Source of the DNA: Rhodobacter xanthinilyticus | GTDB taxonomy: Bacteria > Pseudomonadota > Alphaproteobacteria > Rhodobacterales > Rhodobacteraceae | NCBI RefSeq assembly: GCF_001856665.1 | Contig: NZ_CP017781.1 | Span: 3,178,001-3,242,000 of the forward strand | Length of the DNA stretch: 64,000 nucleotides | Direction of reading: 5' to 3' | In this document: one piece after another, positions 43,339 through 51,940 of the stretch | How positions within the stretch are numbered: position 1 is the stretch's first letter | Layout of the letters: every line of letters begins with the position of its first letter | Translations under genes and position numbers: made by a program | Notes under the pieces: model-generated | Seen by the model: only the letters and a program-made list of their open reading frames with translations | The model's database searches: none | Told to the model about the DNA's origin: nothing

Positions 43339-44468
43339 GGCCGTTCCCCCGGCTTGCCGAGGGGCAGTTCTGGTTCTCGTGGAACGGGCTCGTCGGGCCC
43401 CCTTCCCCGCCGCCGATACCCGACCTTCAGCGCGGCACCCGTCCTTGCGATCAGGGTTTCGACAGCGGTCCTGCGCTCTTCAAGGTTAGAATCTTTGTTA
43501 GACTCTAAGTTAAGGGCGCGATTTTCTGTTGTGGTGCATGTGGTTGAGCCCGGTTTCGGTTCCCGATAGCACGAGCCCCCGGTTCCTGATGGCACGATAC
43601 CCCGGGTTCCCGATGGCACGAGGCCATTCACAGCTTGTCCACAGGGCGCGGCAGGCTCGAAGGCCAGCAGCATGCGGCCACCGGTTTCGATCTCGGCGAA
43701 GAGGACATAGCCGGGCAACGGCTGGCGGCGGATGATGTCGCGCAGCTCGAAGGCAAAGCGCTTGAAGGGCGAGAGGCTTCCGGATTTCTGATGCAGGTGA
43801 CGGAAATCGAAGCGCCAGCCGCCCGCCTGCCGCCCACCATGCTTGCGCACGAGGCGGTAGAGCCAGCGGTCGAGCCCGCCGGTCAGATCAAAATAGGCGC
43901 GGTCGATGGTCAGGATCAGCGCGTCATCGAGGACGGCGCGGTAGAACCAGTCCGGGACGATCAGTTCGATCCCGTCCGGTCGCCCTTTGCTGTCGCTGCG
44001 TTCATGCCATTCGTTGATCCAGGAGAAGCGATGGCGCCGCCCCTCGGCGGGCTGGCGGATCGTCGTCGCCACCGTGGTCGATTGCAGCCGGTCCAGCGCA
44101 GCCTTCAGGCGCTGATAGTCCCGGAGCGACGTCCCGCGCCCGGTGAAATTGAGGATCTCATAGGGCGTGGCCGCCATCAGACGCGAGGTGCGCAGGCCCG
44201 CATCGCGCGCTTCGACAATCTGGCTCGCCGCCCAGATCAGGATGTCTGCATCCCAGATAGTGGCCATGCCGTGGTCGGGCACGGCTTCGACCCGGATCGC
44301 CACATTGCCCGCCACGAAATCGATGGGGCGTATGCGCGGCGACTTGGAGAGGGAGAAGAACGGATAGGCCATGAGATCCTGCGCGTCACGTGGGGCGAAC
44401 TCCCCCGGAAGCGCCCGAAAGAGGTCCAGTTGGCCGCGCTCGGAGGCGCTGCGGGGCGTCGGGGGCAT
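43335..44468 (-). CDS. repA: Replication initiator protein A (RPA family)
   Basis: This 377-residue protein starts at MPPTPRSASERGQLDLFRAL. The family core is clear: MAYPFFSLSKSPRIRPIDFV, ATIWDADILIWAASQIVEAR, the winged-helix region GRGTSLRDYQRLKAALDRLQ, and LIVPDWFYRAVLDDALILTI. It initiates replication by binding origin repeats. The C-terminal tail (SGTRGIVPSGTGGSCYREP) is encoded by iteron-like direct repeats, so the origin may be embedded in the gene. It is followed by a coupled small gene. Confidence 0.93.
   Translation of the reverse strand: MPPTPRSASERGQLDLFRALPGEFAPRDAQDLMAYPFFSLSKSPRIRPIDFVAGNVAIRVEAVPDHGMATIWDADILIWAASQIVEARDAGLRTSRLMAATPYEILNFTGRGTSLRDYQRLKAALDRLQSTTVATTIRQPAEGRRHRFSWINEWHERSDSKGRPDGIELIVPDWFYRAVLDDALILTIDRAYFDLTGGLDRWLYRLVRKHGGRQAGGWRFDFRHLHQKSGSLSPFKRFAFELRDIIRRQPLPGYVLFAEIETGGRMLLAFEPAAPCGQAVNGLVPSGTRGIVPSGTGGSCYREPKPGSTTCTTTENRALNLESNKDSNLEERRTAVETLIARTGAALKVGYRRRGRGPDEPVPREPELPLGKPGERP
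43557..43621. repeat. Three iteron-like 18-bp direct repeats inside repA, candidate origin
   Basis: CGGTTCCCGATAGCACGA (43557), CGGTTCCTGATGGCACGA (43580) and GGGTTCCCGATGGCACGA (43604) are near-identical direct repeats starting 23 and 24 bp apart, about two helical turns. Because spacing and conservation go beyond coding needs, they look like RepA binding sites. A partial fourth copy lies upstream of the repA operon at 44946. Confidence 0.65.
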
Positions 44469-44486
44469 GAGGAACGGGAAGGGCCG

Positions 44487-44768
44487 TCAGCGCGTCGCGC
44501 GCGCTGGCACGGCATGCGGCGACGCCGTCATGCGCTTGGCCGGCAGGACCTGGCCGCGCGGATCGGAGGTCGAGGTGACCGAGCCGCGCGCAACCCAAGC
44601 TGTCAGATCATCGACCGAATAGACGACGCGCCCGCCGAGCTTGTGATAGGCCGGGCCGGTTCCATAGGTCCGGTGCTTTTCCAGCGTGCGCGCCGACAGG
44701 CTGAGGAACGTGGCGGCCTCCTTGGTGCGCAGGTAGCGTGGCGGCAGAACGGCGAGATCGGGTCGCAT
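44487..44768 (-). CDS. AlpA/MerR-like helix-turn-helix protein upstream of repA
   Basis: This 93-residue protein starts at MRPDLAVLPPRYLRTKEAAT. The winged helix (RYLRTKEAATFLSLSARTLE, then KLGGRVVYSVDDLTAWVARG) is the excisionase/AlpA-type domain (HTH_17). Such proteins regulate replication or excision genes of mobile elements. It ends 18 bp before repA on the same strand, so it probably heads the rep operon. Confidence 0.88.
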   Translation of the reverse strand: MRPDLAVLPPRYLRTKEAATFLSLSARTLEKHRTYGTGPAYHKLGGRVVYSVDDLTAWVARGSVTSTSDPRGQVLPAKRMTASPHAVPARATR

Positions 44769-44945
44769 GGATGGGGCCTCCGTGGGACTGTGGAAGGCCG
44801 TCGGCAAAGCACGGCCTGTCCCGCGCAGGCTGGCGAAGAAGGACCGGAAAGGGGGATGAGGAAGATTGGGGGTGGAAGTAACCTACCCCCGACGAGAGGC
44901 CTCGGCGGTCCAACCTCCGACCTGAATAAGGGTTATCTCCTATTC

Positions 44946-44963
44946 CGGCTTCTGATGGCACCT
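44946..44963. repeat. Partial fourth iteron-like repeat upstream of the rep operon
   Basis: CGGCTTCTGATGGCACCT matches the repA-internal unit CGGTTCCTGATGGCACGA at 14 of 18 positions in the same orientation. It lies about 180 bp upstream of the HTH gene in the promoter region of the rep operon, where RepA binding could autoregulate. Confidence 0.45.
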
Positions 44964-45095
44964 TAGAAACTTGGCCTCTGCTGTTGGCAGATGACGGCGC
45001 AAGCCAGGCCACCGTAAGAAAGACGCATACCTCATTGTCAGATGCGTGAACGCCAACTAGCGTTCGGGACAGGCTTAGGGTGGGGAGCGTGCGCA

Positions 45096-45971
45096 ATGGA
45101 CGGAAGAAGGCTCCAAGATTTTTGGAACCAGGAAGTGCTAGCGCTTCTGGCTGTTTACAAACAGTTCGAGACGCTCCTGCCCAGCTCTTTTGCCGAAGGC
45201 GCAGGGCACCGCGGCGAGGATGGCAGGTACGTCGAAGCCCTTCTGCGGAATTACCTGCAAAAGTATCTTCCCAAAGATCTTGAAGTGCTAACTGGCTTCA
45301 TTTTACGCCCAGCCGTCAAGACTGGAAAAAACACGCGGAACAGGAAGAACCAAATAGACAAACATTCTACCCAGCTCGACATTATTGTTTGTGACACCGG
45401 CACCTATCCAGTGTTTCAACGAATGGGAGAGACGGTGATCGTACCACCTGAGGCCGTTATTGCCGTATTTTCAGTAAAAAAGAAGCTACGCGATGCAGAT
45501 ATAGCGGCTGAATGCAAAGCGCTAGCAGCCGTGGGCCAGATTTGCCGATCGGATGAAGGCAAGCCACAAGAACGTCGCCGCGGGCCATTCCTTGGATTAG
45601 TGGGGGCCAGCTCACAGTTTGCGGACAAACGAGTAGCGAAGGAAAAGAAGATTTTCCAGAAGCTAGCAAAACTCTACGCTGATCCGCCTACCTTCGACGA
45701 CATGGTTGGCTTCATTGGAGATCTTTCGGGCTGGTACGTCTTTAAGGCTCGTCCACCTGAAAAATTGACGTCCAACAATAGCGCGGCTAGTTATCGATAT
45801 TTTTCGTTAACGGAGAATGAGCTGCATCATGGCTTCCAGTTCCTAATCTCCGGAATCCTATCGGTCTATTATGATGAAACTCGACGAAATATGAAGCGGC
45901 CAGGCTATACATCTTTTCCACGCTTGCCAGCCAAGGAATTGGGTACAATTCCGTTCAATGGACTGCGGTAA
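45096..45971 (+). CDS. DUF6602-like putative PD-(D/E)XK nuclease
   Basis: This 291-residue protein starts at ATG 45096 with GGGGAG 9 nt upstream. Its core reads STQLDIIVCDTGTYPVFQRM, then PPEAVIAVFSVKKKLRDADI. Asp in QLDIIV and the E...SVKKKL strand give the D...(E)xK pattern of a restriction-endonuclease fold. The N-terminal ESLLRNYL-type region (EALLRNYLQKYLPKDLEVLT) also fits DUF6602. The gene is AT-richer than its neighbours and stands alone, rightward, between rep and the DUF2285 block, ending in a strong terminator. DUF6602 proteins recur in defence-rich regions; no substrate is known. Confidence 0.68.
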   Translation: MDGRRLQDFWNQEVLALLAVYKQFETLLPSSFAEGAGHRGEDGRYVEALLRNYLQKYLPKDLEVLTGFILRPAVKTGKNTRNRKNQIDKHSTQLDIIVCDTGTYPVFQRMGETVIVPPEAVIAVFSVKKKLRDADIAAECKALAAVGQICRSDEGKPQERRRGPFLGLVGASSQFADKRVAKEKKIFQKLAKLYADPPTFDDMVGFIGDLSGWYVFKARPPEKLTSNNSAASYRYFSLTENELHHGFQFLISGILSVYYDETRRNMKRPGYTSFPRLPAKELGTIPFNGLR

Positions 45972-46033
45972 GAACTGACTATCGTGCCGCTGCTTGAAAC
46001 TGCTTCTCAATTAAGCTCGAGGAAAAATCAAAA

Positions 46034-46077
46034 AAGGGCCGCTTTGGATACCAAAGCGACCCTTCATCCGGTTTTTT
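46034..46077. terminator. Bidirectional intrinsic terminator between convergent genes
   Basis: A 14-bp stem (AAGGGCCGCTTTGG / CCAAAGCGACCCTT, one mismatch) with a 3-nt loop is followed on the right by TTTTTT (46072-46077) and on the left by an A-rich run for the opposite strand. It lies between the DUF6602 gene (rightward) and the DUF2285 operon (leftward) and should terminate both. The remaining ~300 bp of this gap contain no gene I can support. Confidence 0.82.
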
Positions 46078-46283
46078 CCGCTATCAGCCATCAGGAGTGA
46101 CCGGAAACACACTTTGGCTATGTCGTTGGCAAGAACTGCACTCGCCGTTGAAAGTAGAGATAGCGCATGTTGCGACGCGTTTCAAGGAAGACATCTTCTT
46201 CAAAGCCGACCTTCGTTCAAGGTACACCATCGGTGGATTGGCTGAGGTCGACGATATTCACTCTTTCCTAGGCGACGCGCACC

Positions 46284-47049
46284 CTAAGGTTTGCGACGGT
46301 GCCGCAAGAGACCCAAATACCCGCCGCCGATGAGGGCGGAGGCATTGCGGGCGAGCGTGATGACGGCGGCCCGCAGTGGGGAGGTCTTCCATGGTTCGCC
46401 CAAGACGCGCCGTTCCCCGAAGAGCGCTATGCCGATCTCGCGGTAGCTCGAGCCTGCGGCGCGACCGTCGGCGGCCTGCATCATCAGGCGGAACCGCTGA
46501 CGCTGGTATCGGGTCATGCGGGTGTCGCGCGGGACCGGGCGCGCCTTCAGCATCTGCCAGAACCGCTGGATCGCTTCTATCCGGCCCGGCAGATCGTCAT
46601 CAAGGGGCAGCAGGATAGCCATGGAACCGGAGCCGGTGCGCCTGGCCATGTTCAAAAAAGGAACCGGACCATCCGTGCCCAAAGCGCCAAAGCGCCCCTC
46701 CTCTGTTTCCGCCTGAGACGGCAGATCAAGCGCAATGGTCCGCGGCAAGGGTGGCCGGAAACCGGGTACCTCGCCCAGAAGCACGGTGGCCGGATTGGCG
46801 TGAGGTGACCAGATTACGGGCTGATTGAGAATTGAGAGCCTTGGGTCGGCCGGAAAATCGCAGGCCCCAGCGATGCTGGGCTTCCTCCTCGAACGGAGCA
46901 CGCACGGCCTTTTGCGTCACGATGTCGGCGAAGCACGCCTGATAGTCGAGATCACGGCGCAGGCATTCCCAGGCGATGCCTTCAACCGAAAGCTCATCGT
47001 AGAAGTCATAGGAGTCCTGGTTCCGCCACTTCGATGTATCCGGCCCCAT
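46284..47049 (-). pseudogene. DUF6499-DUF2285 protein gene split by a single-base frameshift
   Basis: The start at 47049 reads MGPDTSKWRNQDSYDFYDEL and continues to RWGLRF, then leaves the conserved frame. The rest (PADPRLSILNQPVIWSPHAN to a DUF2285 domain RYQRQRFRLMMQAADGRAAG...GGYLGLLRHRRKP) continues in another frame. The shift lies at the A-run 46854-46857 (TTTT on the coding strand); removing one T restores RWGLRF-PADPRLS. The full product would be about 255 residues, an accessory transcriptional regulator type common in these elements. It is either a real mutation, a sequencing error or a slip site. Confidence 0.8.
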
Positions 47050-47171
47050 CTCTCAACCCTCGACAGAGTCAAAACACGCATGGGTTGACAGGATTTCAGC
47101 ACAGGGAAGCCAGGAAAAGGCACGGAAGGGTGCAGCAGATGATGCCGCTGCAGCATCACCGCGCGCAGGGG

Positions 47172-47447
47172 TTACCGGGTGCCGGAACGTGGCGCCAAAA
47201 GCTGCCGATAGCCGCTTTGCGTCATCCAGCGCGCCCGCGCCAGATGGCTGTCATAAACCCGCCGCGCGCGTTCGGGTTCGCGGACAGGGTCTATCCCGAA
47301 CAGGACCTCAACAGCCTCGGTCCAGTCCGCGCCATCCGCTGTCGCATCGAGAAGCCGCATGTAGAGCTTGATGTGCCTGCGGTCGTAATCGGTGATGTCC
47401 GCGTTGGTGGGGGCAAGCTCGTCGAAGGCCGGGATCGTGGGCTTCAT
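47172..47447 (-). CDS. Small DUF2285-like protein
   Basis: This 91-residue protein has ITDYDRRHIKLYMRLLDATA, then WTEAVEVLFGIDPVREPERA and SHLARARWMTQSGYRQLLAP. The pattern of a helical repeat ending in GYRxLL resembles the DUF2285 domain of the neighbouring gene. It is conserved in this gene neighbourhood, but its function is unknown; it may act with the XRE regulator. Confidence 0.7.
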   Translation of the reverse strand: MKPTIPAFDELAPTNADITDYDRRHIKLYMRLLDATADGADWTEAVEVLFGIDPVREPERARRVYDSHLARARWMTQSGYRQLLAPRSGTR

Positions 47448-47504
47448 GGTGCGGTCCCCGAGAGCATCGGCACGGTGAGCCGTCTGCCATACCGCCCTAT
47501 CGCG

Positions 47505-47753
47505 TCACTGGGTCTTCTCGTCTCGGCCATGCTCCAGCATCACTCCCTGCCCGCGCTTGTCAGACAGGATGACGATCCCTGCGGCCTCGAGTGCCCGGCG
47601 AACCTGATCCCGTGTCGATTCATACACCTCCAGCCGGTTCTCGGACTCGAGGCGTTTCAGGGCAGTCAGGGATATTCGGGCCTTGTCAGCGAGCGTCTCC
47701 TGCGTCCAACCCAGCAACGCGCGTGCGGCCCGCGACTGTCGAGCGGTGATCAT
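47505..47753 (-). CDS. XRE-family helix-turn-helix regulator
   Basis: This 82-residue Cro/CI-type protein has ITARQSRAARALLGWTQETL and ARISLTALKRLESENRLEVY forming the HTH, then EAAGIVILSDKRGQGVMLEH, a common C-terminal extension in alphaproteobacterial element regulators. It is the first gene of the leftward DUF2285 set and probably regulates it. Confidence 0.9.
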   Translation of the reverse strand: MITARQSRAARALLGWTQETLADKARISLTALKRLESENRLEVYESTRDQVRRALEAAGIVILSDKRGQGVMLEHGRDEKTQ

Positions 47754-47965
47754 GCATGATCACCTCCCATCGCGACCGGCGCGCATTCCAGAACTACGAC
47801 TATTTTAGTCGCTCTAGTCCAATCCGCCACTGGAAACTGAGGTTTCGCAGAGCGGGCTATCCCTTTGTGAATTCCCGCGATTCGCCGCCAGCGCCGACCC
47901 CTGCAGGTCACGCGGTGGTCCCGGCGCGGTCGCGGTGGGCATCGCCTTTCGCGGCGGGCATGGAA

Positions 47966-47993
47966 AAGGCCCCGGTCTTGCGACCGGGGCCTT
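47966..47993. terminator. Terminator after the second DUF736 gene
   Basis: A perfect 12-bp stem (AAGGCCCCGGTC / GACCGGGGCCTT) with a 4-nt loop lies 10 bp after the DUF736 stop. In the leftward direction the stem's AAGG/CCTT end is followed by TTCC, giving a short T run. It should separate the DUF736 transcript from the XRE promoter region. Confidence 0.75.
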
Positions 47994-48003
47994 GTGGTCC
48001 GCG

Positions 48004-48330
48004 TCAGTCGGCGCGGCGGCCGTTGGGGCGGGACCAGATCAGCGAGAAGCCCTCGCCGTCCTCGTCGTCGAAGAGGTTGGCGTAGATCGGGGCGGTGAAG
48101 CTCGGATCGTCGAGCTTGAGGCCCAGATAGTCGCGGCCCTCGTTCGAGCGCTTGGACCAGGCGGCGCCGATCTCGGCGCGGCCGACCAGAACCCGGTGGC
48201 TGGGGGCGTTCTCGCCGGTGGCGCGCTGGTCAGGGACGATGCGCACGCCCTTGGCCTGGACGCTGAGGGTGACGATGTCGCCGGTGAATTCGTTCGTGCC
48301 GGTCTTCTTGAAGGTGCCGATGGTCGCCAT
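48004..48330 (-). CDS. DUF736 family protein (second paralogue)
   Basis: This 108-residue protein starts at MATIGTFKKTGTNEFTGDIV, then GENAPSHRVLVGRAEIGAAW and YANLFDDEDGEGFSLIWSRP. It is the typical DUF736 domain, more canonical than the copy beside traF. It is a single-gene unit with its own upstream gap and a strong terminator, which suggests a highly expressed independent transcript. Function is unknown. Confidence 0.92.
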   Translation of the reverse strand: MATIGTFKKTGTNEFTGDIVTLSVQAKGVRIVPDQRATGENAPSHRVLVGRAEIGAAWSKRSNEGRDYLGLKLDDPSFTAPIYANLFDDEDGEGFSLIWSRPNGRRAD

Positions 48331-48902
48331 GGTAAGTCTCCGTTTTCCGTTTCCGAGCCCGCACCATTGCGGCCTCGATGGCGATCGACAGGACGGAGAC
48401 GACCGCTGGCGCACCCCCGCCCGGCGGGGGCCTGACAGCACAGGAGGAACTTTCTTGCTCCCGCGAGGAATGGCGGCCTTCGGGCCGGCAGGGGAAGAAA
48501 GTTGTGACGACGCTGTTGCGCCGAAGCGGTCGAGGCGAAGCCGGTCTTCGGCCAGATCAGGCCATTGAAGAGGCCGTATGGAGCGGTCTGGACACGGGGA
48601 GCAGACGGAGACACTGGCGACAGGCCACCGCAAAGGCAGGCAGGACGGAAACACACCGACGATCCGTCTCCACCTTCCAGGCCTTGCGCAAAGTCCAACC
48701 CGAACCATGCCACCGGCCCCGCCTCCCCAGACGGGTTCGGCAACCGCCCGCCGATGCGGCCTTGCCCGTCCCGCGCTCTGGACAGGACAAGAACAGGGCC
48801 TCGCGACGATCCGAAGGAACGCAACCGATTCAGCCCCCCAACCCGACGAGACAGGCAGGCAGGGCCTCCTCGCTCTGGTCACCCCACCTGCCTGCCCGAC
48901 CT
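48331..48902. other. About 570 bp without a supportable gene
   Basis: Open frames exist on both strands because of high GC content, but none has family motifs or a convincing start. The region near 48331-48370 (CCGTTTTCCGTTTCCGAG) is relatively T-rich and may contain the DUF736 promoter. Confidence 0.5.
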
Positions 48903-49343
48903 TCAGCCGCGGACCAGGCTCACACCCGCATCGCCGGGGGCCGCCATGCCTGCGACCCGCAGAAAGGCCGTGATGCCCACCGCGACCGCGCCGATGATGG
49001 CAAAGACGACCTGCCAGACTTCAGACGGCATCAGGAGCCGGGTGATCCCCAAGACAGCGTGAAACCCCGCCACGCCAGCCGGTGCAACGAAGGCCAGCGC
49101 GATCAGAAGCCGCGCCCAGAGCGGACGGACGACCAGCAGGAGGCCCTGACCAAGGGCCAGCACGAGCCCGGCGCCTGCAAGGCCGATAACGGTCGCGCCC
49201 AGCCACCCGGCACCGGTCCCATAGGCCCAGGTGCCGAGGGTGACGCCTGCAAAGAACGGCAGCGCGAAGACGGCGAGATTGAACAGCAGCCAGCACATCG
49301 TGCCGATGGCCGCCAGAGAGACGAGGAGTCCAAGAAAAATCAT
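48903..49343 (-). CDS. Polytopic small membrane protein of unknown function
   Basis: This 146-residue protein starts at MIFLGLLVSLAAIGTMCWLL. It has four or five hydrophobic helices (NLAVFALPFFAGVTLGTWAY, GATVIGLAGAGLVLALGQGL, LLIALAFVAPAGVAGFHAVL, VFAIIGAVAVGITAFLRVAG). Conserved small membrane genes occur here in related elements, with no assigned role. Confidence 0.7.
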   Translation of the reverse strand: MIFLGLLVSLAAIGTMCWLLFNLAVFALPFFAGVTLGTWAYGTGAGWLGATVIGLAGAGLVLALGQGLLLVVRPLWARLLIALAFVAPAGVAGFHAVLGITRLLMPSEVWQVVFAIIGAVAVGITAFLRVAGMAAPGDAGVSLVRG

Positions 49344-49621
49344 GGGGGTGGCTCCGCACAAATGGTTGGACGGTCGCGCCTCCACCACCACCACGGCGCG
49401 AGCAGAAAGATAGCATTGTTTTGGGCCGGCCGCGAGCCTCAGGTATCTTGTATCGGCGGCATCCGCCCCATGCAGCGGTGGCATCCGAGCTGATCACCTC
49501 AACCTTTGCCATGAAGCCGAATACCGGGGTTTCAGTCCGGCAGGCCCAAGCATCGTCGAAAGCACCCCACCGATGCGGGTCCATCGAACTACAGTGTCGG
49601 ACGTCACGGCGTTGGCAGCGC

Positions 49622-50548
49622 TTACGCGCTGCCCGTCCCGATGCGGATGACAGGGATACCCATCTTGCGGGCCTTGTCCGCCAGATTGTCCTGGATGCCG
49701 GTGCCCGGGAAGACGATGACGCCGATCGGCAGCGTCGCGAGCATCTGGTCGTTACGCTTGAAGGGCGCGGCCTTGGCGTGTTTCGTCCAGTCGGGCTTGA
49801 AGGCGACCTGGGGCACCTTGCGATTGCTGGCCCAGGTGGCGGCGATCCGTTCTGCGCCTTTCGGCGATCCGCCATGCAGGAGGACCATGTCCGGGTGCTT
49901 GGCATGGACCTGATCGAGCTTTTCCCAGATCAGGCGATGGTCGGTGGTCTCGCCGCCCGAGAAGGCGATCTTGGGCCCTGCGGGCAGCAGCACCTCGGCA
50001 TCGGCCCGGCGTTTGGCGGCGAGAAAGTCGCGGCTGTCGATCATGGCCGCCGTCATATGGCGGTGGTTGACGCGGGAGCCGGTGCGCGGCGACCAGGGGG
50101 TGCCGAGCGTGCGCAGATAGATGTCGGCGGCGGTTTCGCAGAAGAGCTCGAGGCTGTCGCGGCGATCGAGCAGGCCTTGCCCGATGGCGATCAGCGTCTC
50201 GAGCTGGACAGATTTGACCTCGGAGCCATCCTGTTCGCGCTGCAGCCGCTTCTGGGCCTGCTCATTGTCATCAAGCTTGCCCTCGATCCGCAGGACCGCG
50301 CGGTGGAAGGTGTTGACGGTCGACCAGAGGATCTCGTCGAGGTCGAAGTCGAGGCTGGTATCGGCCATGGTGGAGATCAGGGCGTCGAAGATATCGGCGA
50401 CCGCGGTGCGGATGACGTCATCCTCGGGCGGGATCCGGGGGTCGGCCTCGTCCTCGGCGGGACGGTAGCCATAGAGTTCAAGGGCTTCGACGACATGCCC
50501 CGTGGGCGAGGTGCTGTGATCGGCGTCGAAATCGTCATGGGCATACAT
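49622..50548 (-). CDS. DUF2493 domain protein
   Basis: This 308-residue protein starts at MYAHDDFDADHSTSPTGHVV, followed by a helical middle (QLETLIAIGQGLLDRRDSLE). The C-terminal DUF2493 domain is a Rossmann/SLOG-like nucleotide-binding fold: KIAFSGGETTDHRLIWEKLD, MVLLHGGSPKGAERIAATWA and IGVIVFPGTGIQDNLADKAR. SLOG-type folds bind nucleotides or nucleotide-derived signals; DUF2493 proteins are frequent on plasmids and phages, but their ligand is unknown. Confidence 0.88.
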   Translation of the reverse strand: MYAHDDFDADHSTSPTGHVVEALELYGYRPAEDEADPRIPPEDDVIRTAVADIFDALISTMADTSLDFDLDEILWSTVNTFHRAVLRIEGKLDDNEQAQKRLQREQDGSEVKSVQLETLIAIGQGLLDRRDSLELFCETAADIYLRTLGTPWSPRTGSRVNHRHMTAAMIDSRDFLAAKRRADAEVLLPAGPKIAFSGGETTDHRLIWEKLDQVHAKHPDMVLLHGGSPKGAERIAATWASNRKVPQVAFKPDWTKHAKAAPFKRNDQMLATLPIGVIVFPGTGIQDNLADKARKMGIPVIRIGTGSA

Positions 50549-50887
50549 GGGAGGCGTCCTTGGGCTGGACCGCGACCGTCGCGGCCTTCGTGGCGACGAA
50601 AGCCCACGGGCGGACCGGTCAGGCAGCCCGAGCCCCTTGCGAGGGCCTTGATGGCCAAGCCCGGCTGATTTGGATCGCGCTGTAAAGGCGGGCCTTCCGG
50701 GGTCCCCGCGCGACCTGTCGCGTGGGGTGGATGCCCGCCGACGGAAATCAGTCGGGCGCCGCCATTGCCGGGCCGGGCCGCTTGTGGGCCGCTCGCCCTC
50801 TCGAAGGCCGAGGCGCGGTCCCCTTGCCCGATGACGCTGCACTCCCGCGCCCATGATCTTTTCGCCACAGGCCGATCCCCTGCCCCG
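50549..50887. other. About 340 bp between toprim and DUF2493 genes, no gene seen
   Basis: It is GC-rich with a frame continuing open upstream of the DUF2493 gene, but no conserved protein start. It probably contains the promoter of the DUF2493 gene. No hairpin or repeat of note was recognised. Confidence 0.4.
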
Positions 50888-51940
50888 TCACGGCACCTGC
50901 ATCGGACCCATGAACCGGCTCACGTCCTCCGGGGCGAGTTGTGGCCGGACCCAGGCCCGGAGCGCATCCCGCCCGCGAACAACGAGATCGTCGTTGAAAT
51001 CCCCCAGCATCGGCGAGAGTGCCAGCGCCTCGACCCCGGCCTCGTTGGCCCGGGCGACCAGCGCCTCTCGCGCGATCCGTCCTGCCGGATCGTTGTCGCA
51101 GACGACATAGAGCCTGCGCAGCTGCGCCGGGAACAGGACGGCTGTCAGGTGGCCTGCCGACAGGGCTGCGACCATCGGCAGTCCGGGCAAGGCCTGGCGC
51201 AGCGACAGGACCGTCTCGATGCCCTCGCCCGCTGCCAGGATATCCTGCGCGCGGCCGAACCGGACGCCGTGCCCGAGAAGCGTGCCCATGGCCTTGCGCG
51301 GCGGATCGAGAGGCGCCTTCTGTCTGCCATCCCGTGCAAGCCAGGTACGATGCGCGCCGGTGACCGTCCCTTCGAGATCGGTGACGGCGGCAATCAGCGC
51401 GGGCCAGGTCTCGGTCGCCCCCCCGCTCTCGGGCCGCCAGTAGCAATCGGGAAGAAAGCGCAACGGATCGGCGTTCTGCAGATCCGCGATGCCACGCCCG
51501 CGCAGATAGGTTTCGGCGAGGCTGCCCGCGACGGGCCGGGCCATGCGCCAGAGCCGTTGCGCCGCGCCTGTCGAGCCGGATGGTCCCGCGGTGTGCCGCG
51601 AAGGGTAGCCCGGTGCGGCTTGCACCTCCTGCGGCAGGCTGAGAAACCGGCGCGCTTCCTCAGCGATCTCGGCAAACTCCATCAGTCCGAGGCTTTCGCG
51701 GATGACGTCCAGAAGGTCACCATGTTCGGAACTGGCCGCATCGACCCATTTTCCGGCGGCCCCCTTGCCCGATGCGCGGCCGGTCAGCCGGACGAACATA
51801 GACCGACCCGGCGTGTTGCGCACATCGCCGACCAGCCAGTAGTTGCCCTGCTTGCGCCCATTCGACAGGTAGTGACGACAGACCGCCTCGGCCTGTCGGC
51901 CAAGACGCTCTGCCAGATCGGTGGCGGTGAGCCGGGTCAT
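50888..51940 (-). CDS. Toprim-domain primase-like protein (DUF7146/toprim type)
   Basis: This 350-residue protein has an N-terminal region with GKWVDAASSEHGDLLDVIRE, typical of plasmid primases, then a linker, and a toprim domain: ILAAGEGIETVLSLRQALPG (catalytic Glu) and LRRLYVVCDNDPAGRIAREA (DxD). It probably makes primers or binds single strands during plasmid replication or transfer. The start overlaps the stop of the upstream helicase gene by one base (TGATG), indicating translational coupling. Confidence 0.9.
   Translation of the reverse strand: MTRLTATDLAERLGRQAEAVCRHYLSNGRKQGNYWLVGDVRNTPGRSMFVRLTGRASGKGAAGKWVDAASSEHGDLLDVIRESLGLMEFAEIAEEARRFLSLPQEVQAAPGYPSRHTAGPSGSTGAAQRLWRMARPVAGSLAETYLRGRGIADLQNADPLRFLPDCYWRPESGGATETWPALIAAVTDLEGTVTGAHRTWLARDGRQKAPLDPPRKAMGTLLGHGVRFGRAQDILAAGEGIETVLSLRQALPGLPMVAALSAGHLTAVLFPAQLRRLYVVCDNDPAGRIAREALVARANEAGVEALALSPMLGDFNDDLVVRGRDALRAWVRPQLAPEDVSRFMGPMQVP

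Noticed and set aside
46097..46333. 78-residue rightward frame between the terminator and the DUF2285 gene
   Set aside because: No motif or clear ribosome binding site; it runs into the conserved end of the DUF2285 gene on the other strand.
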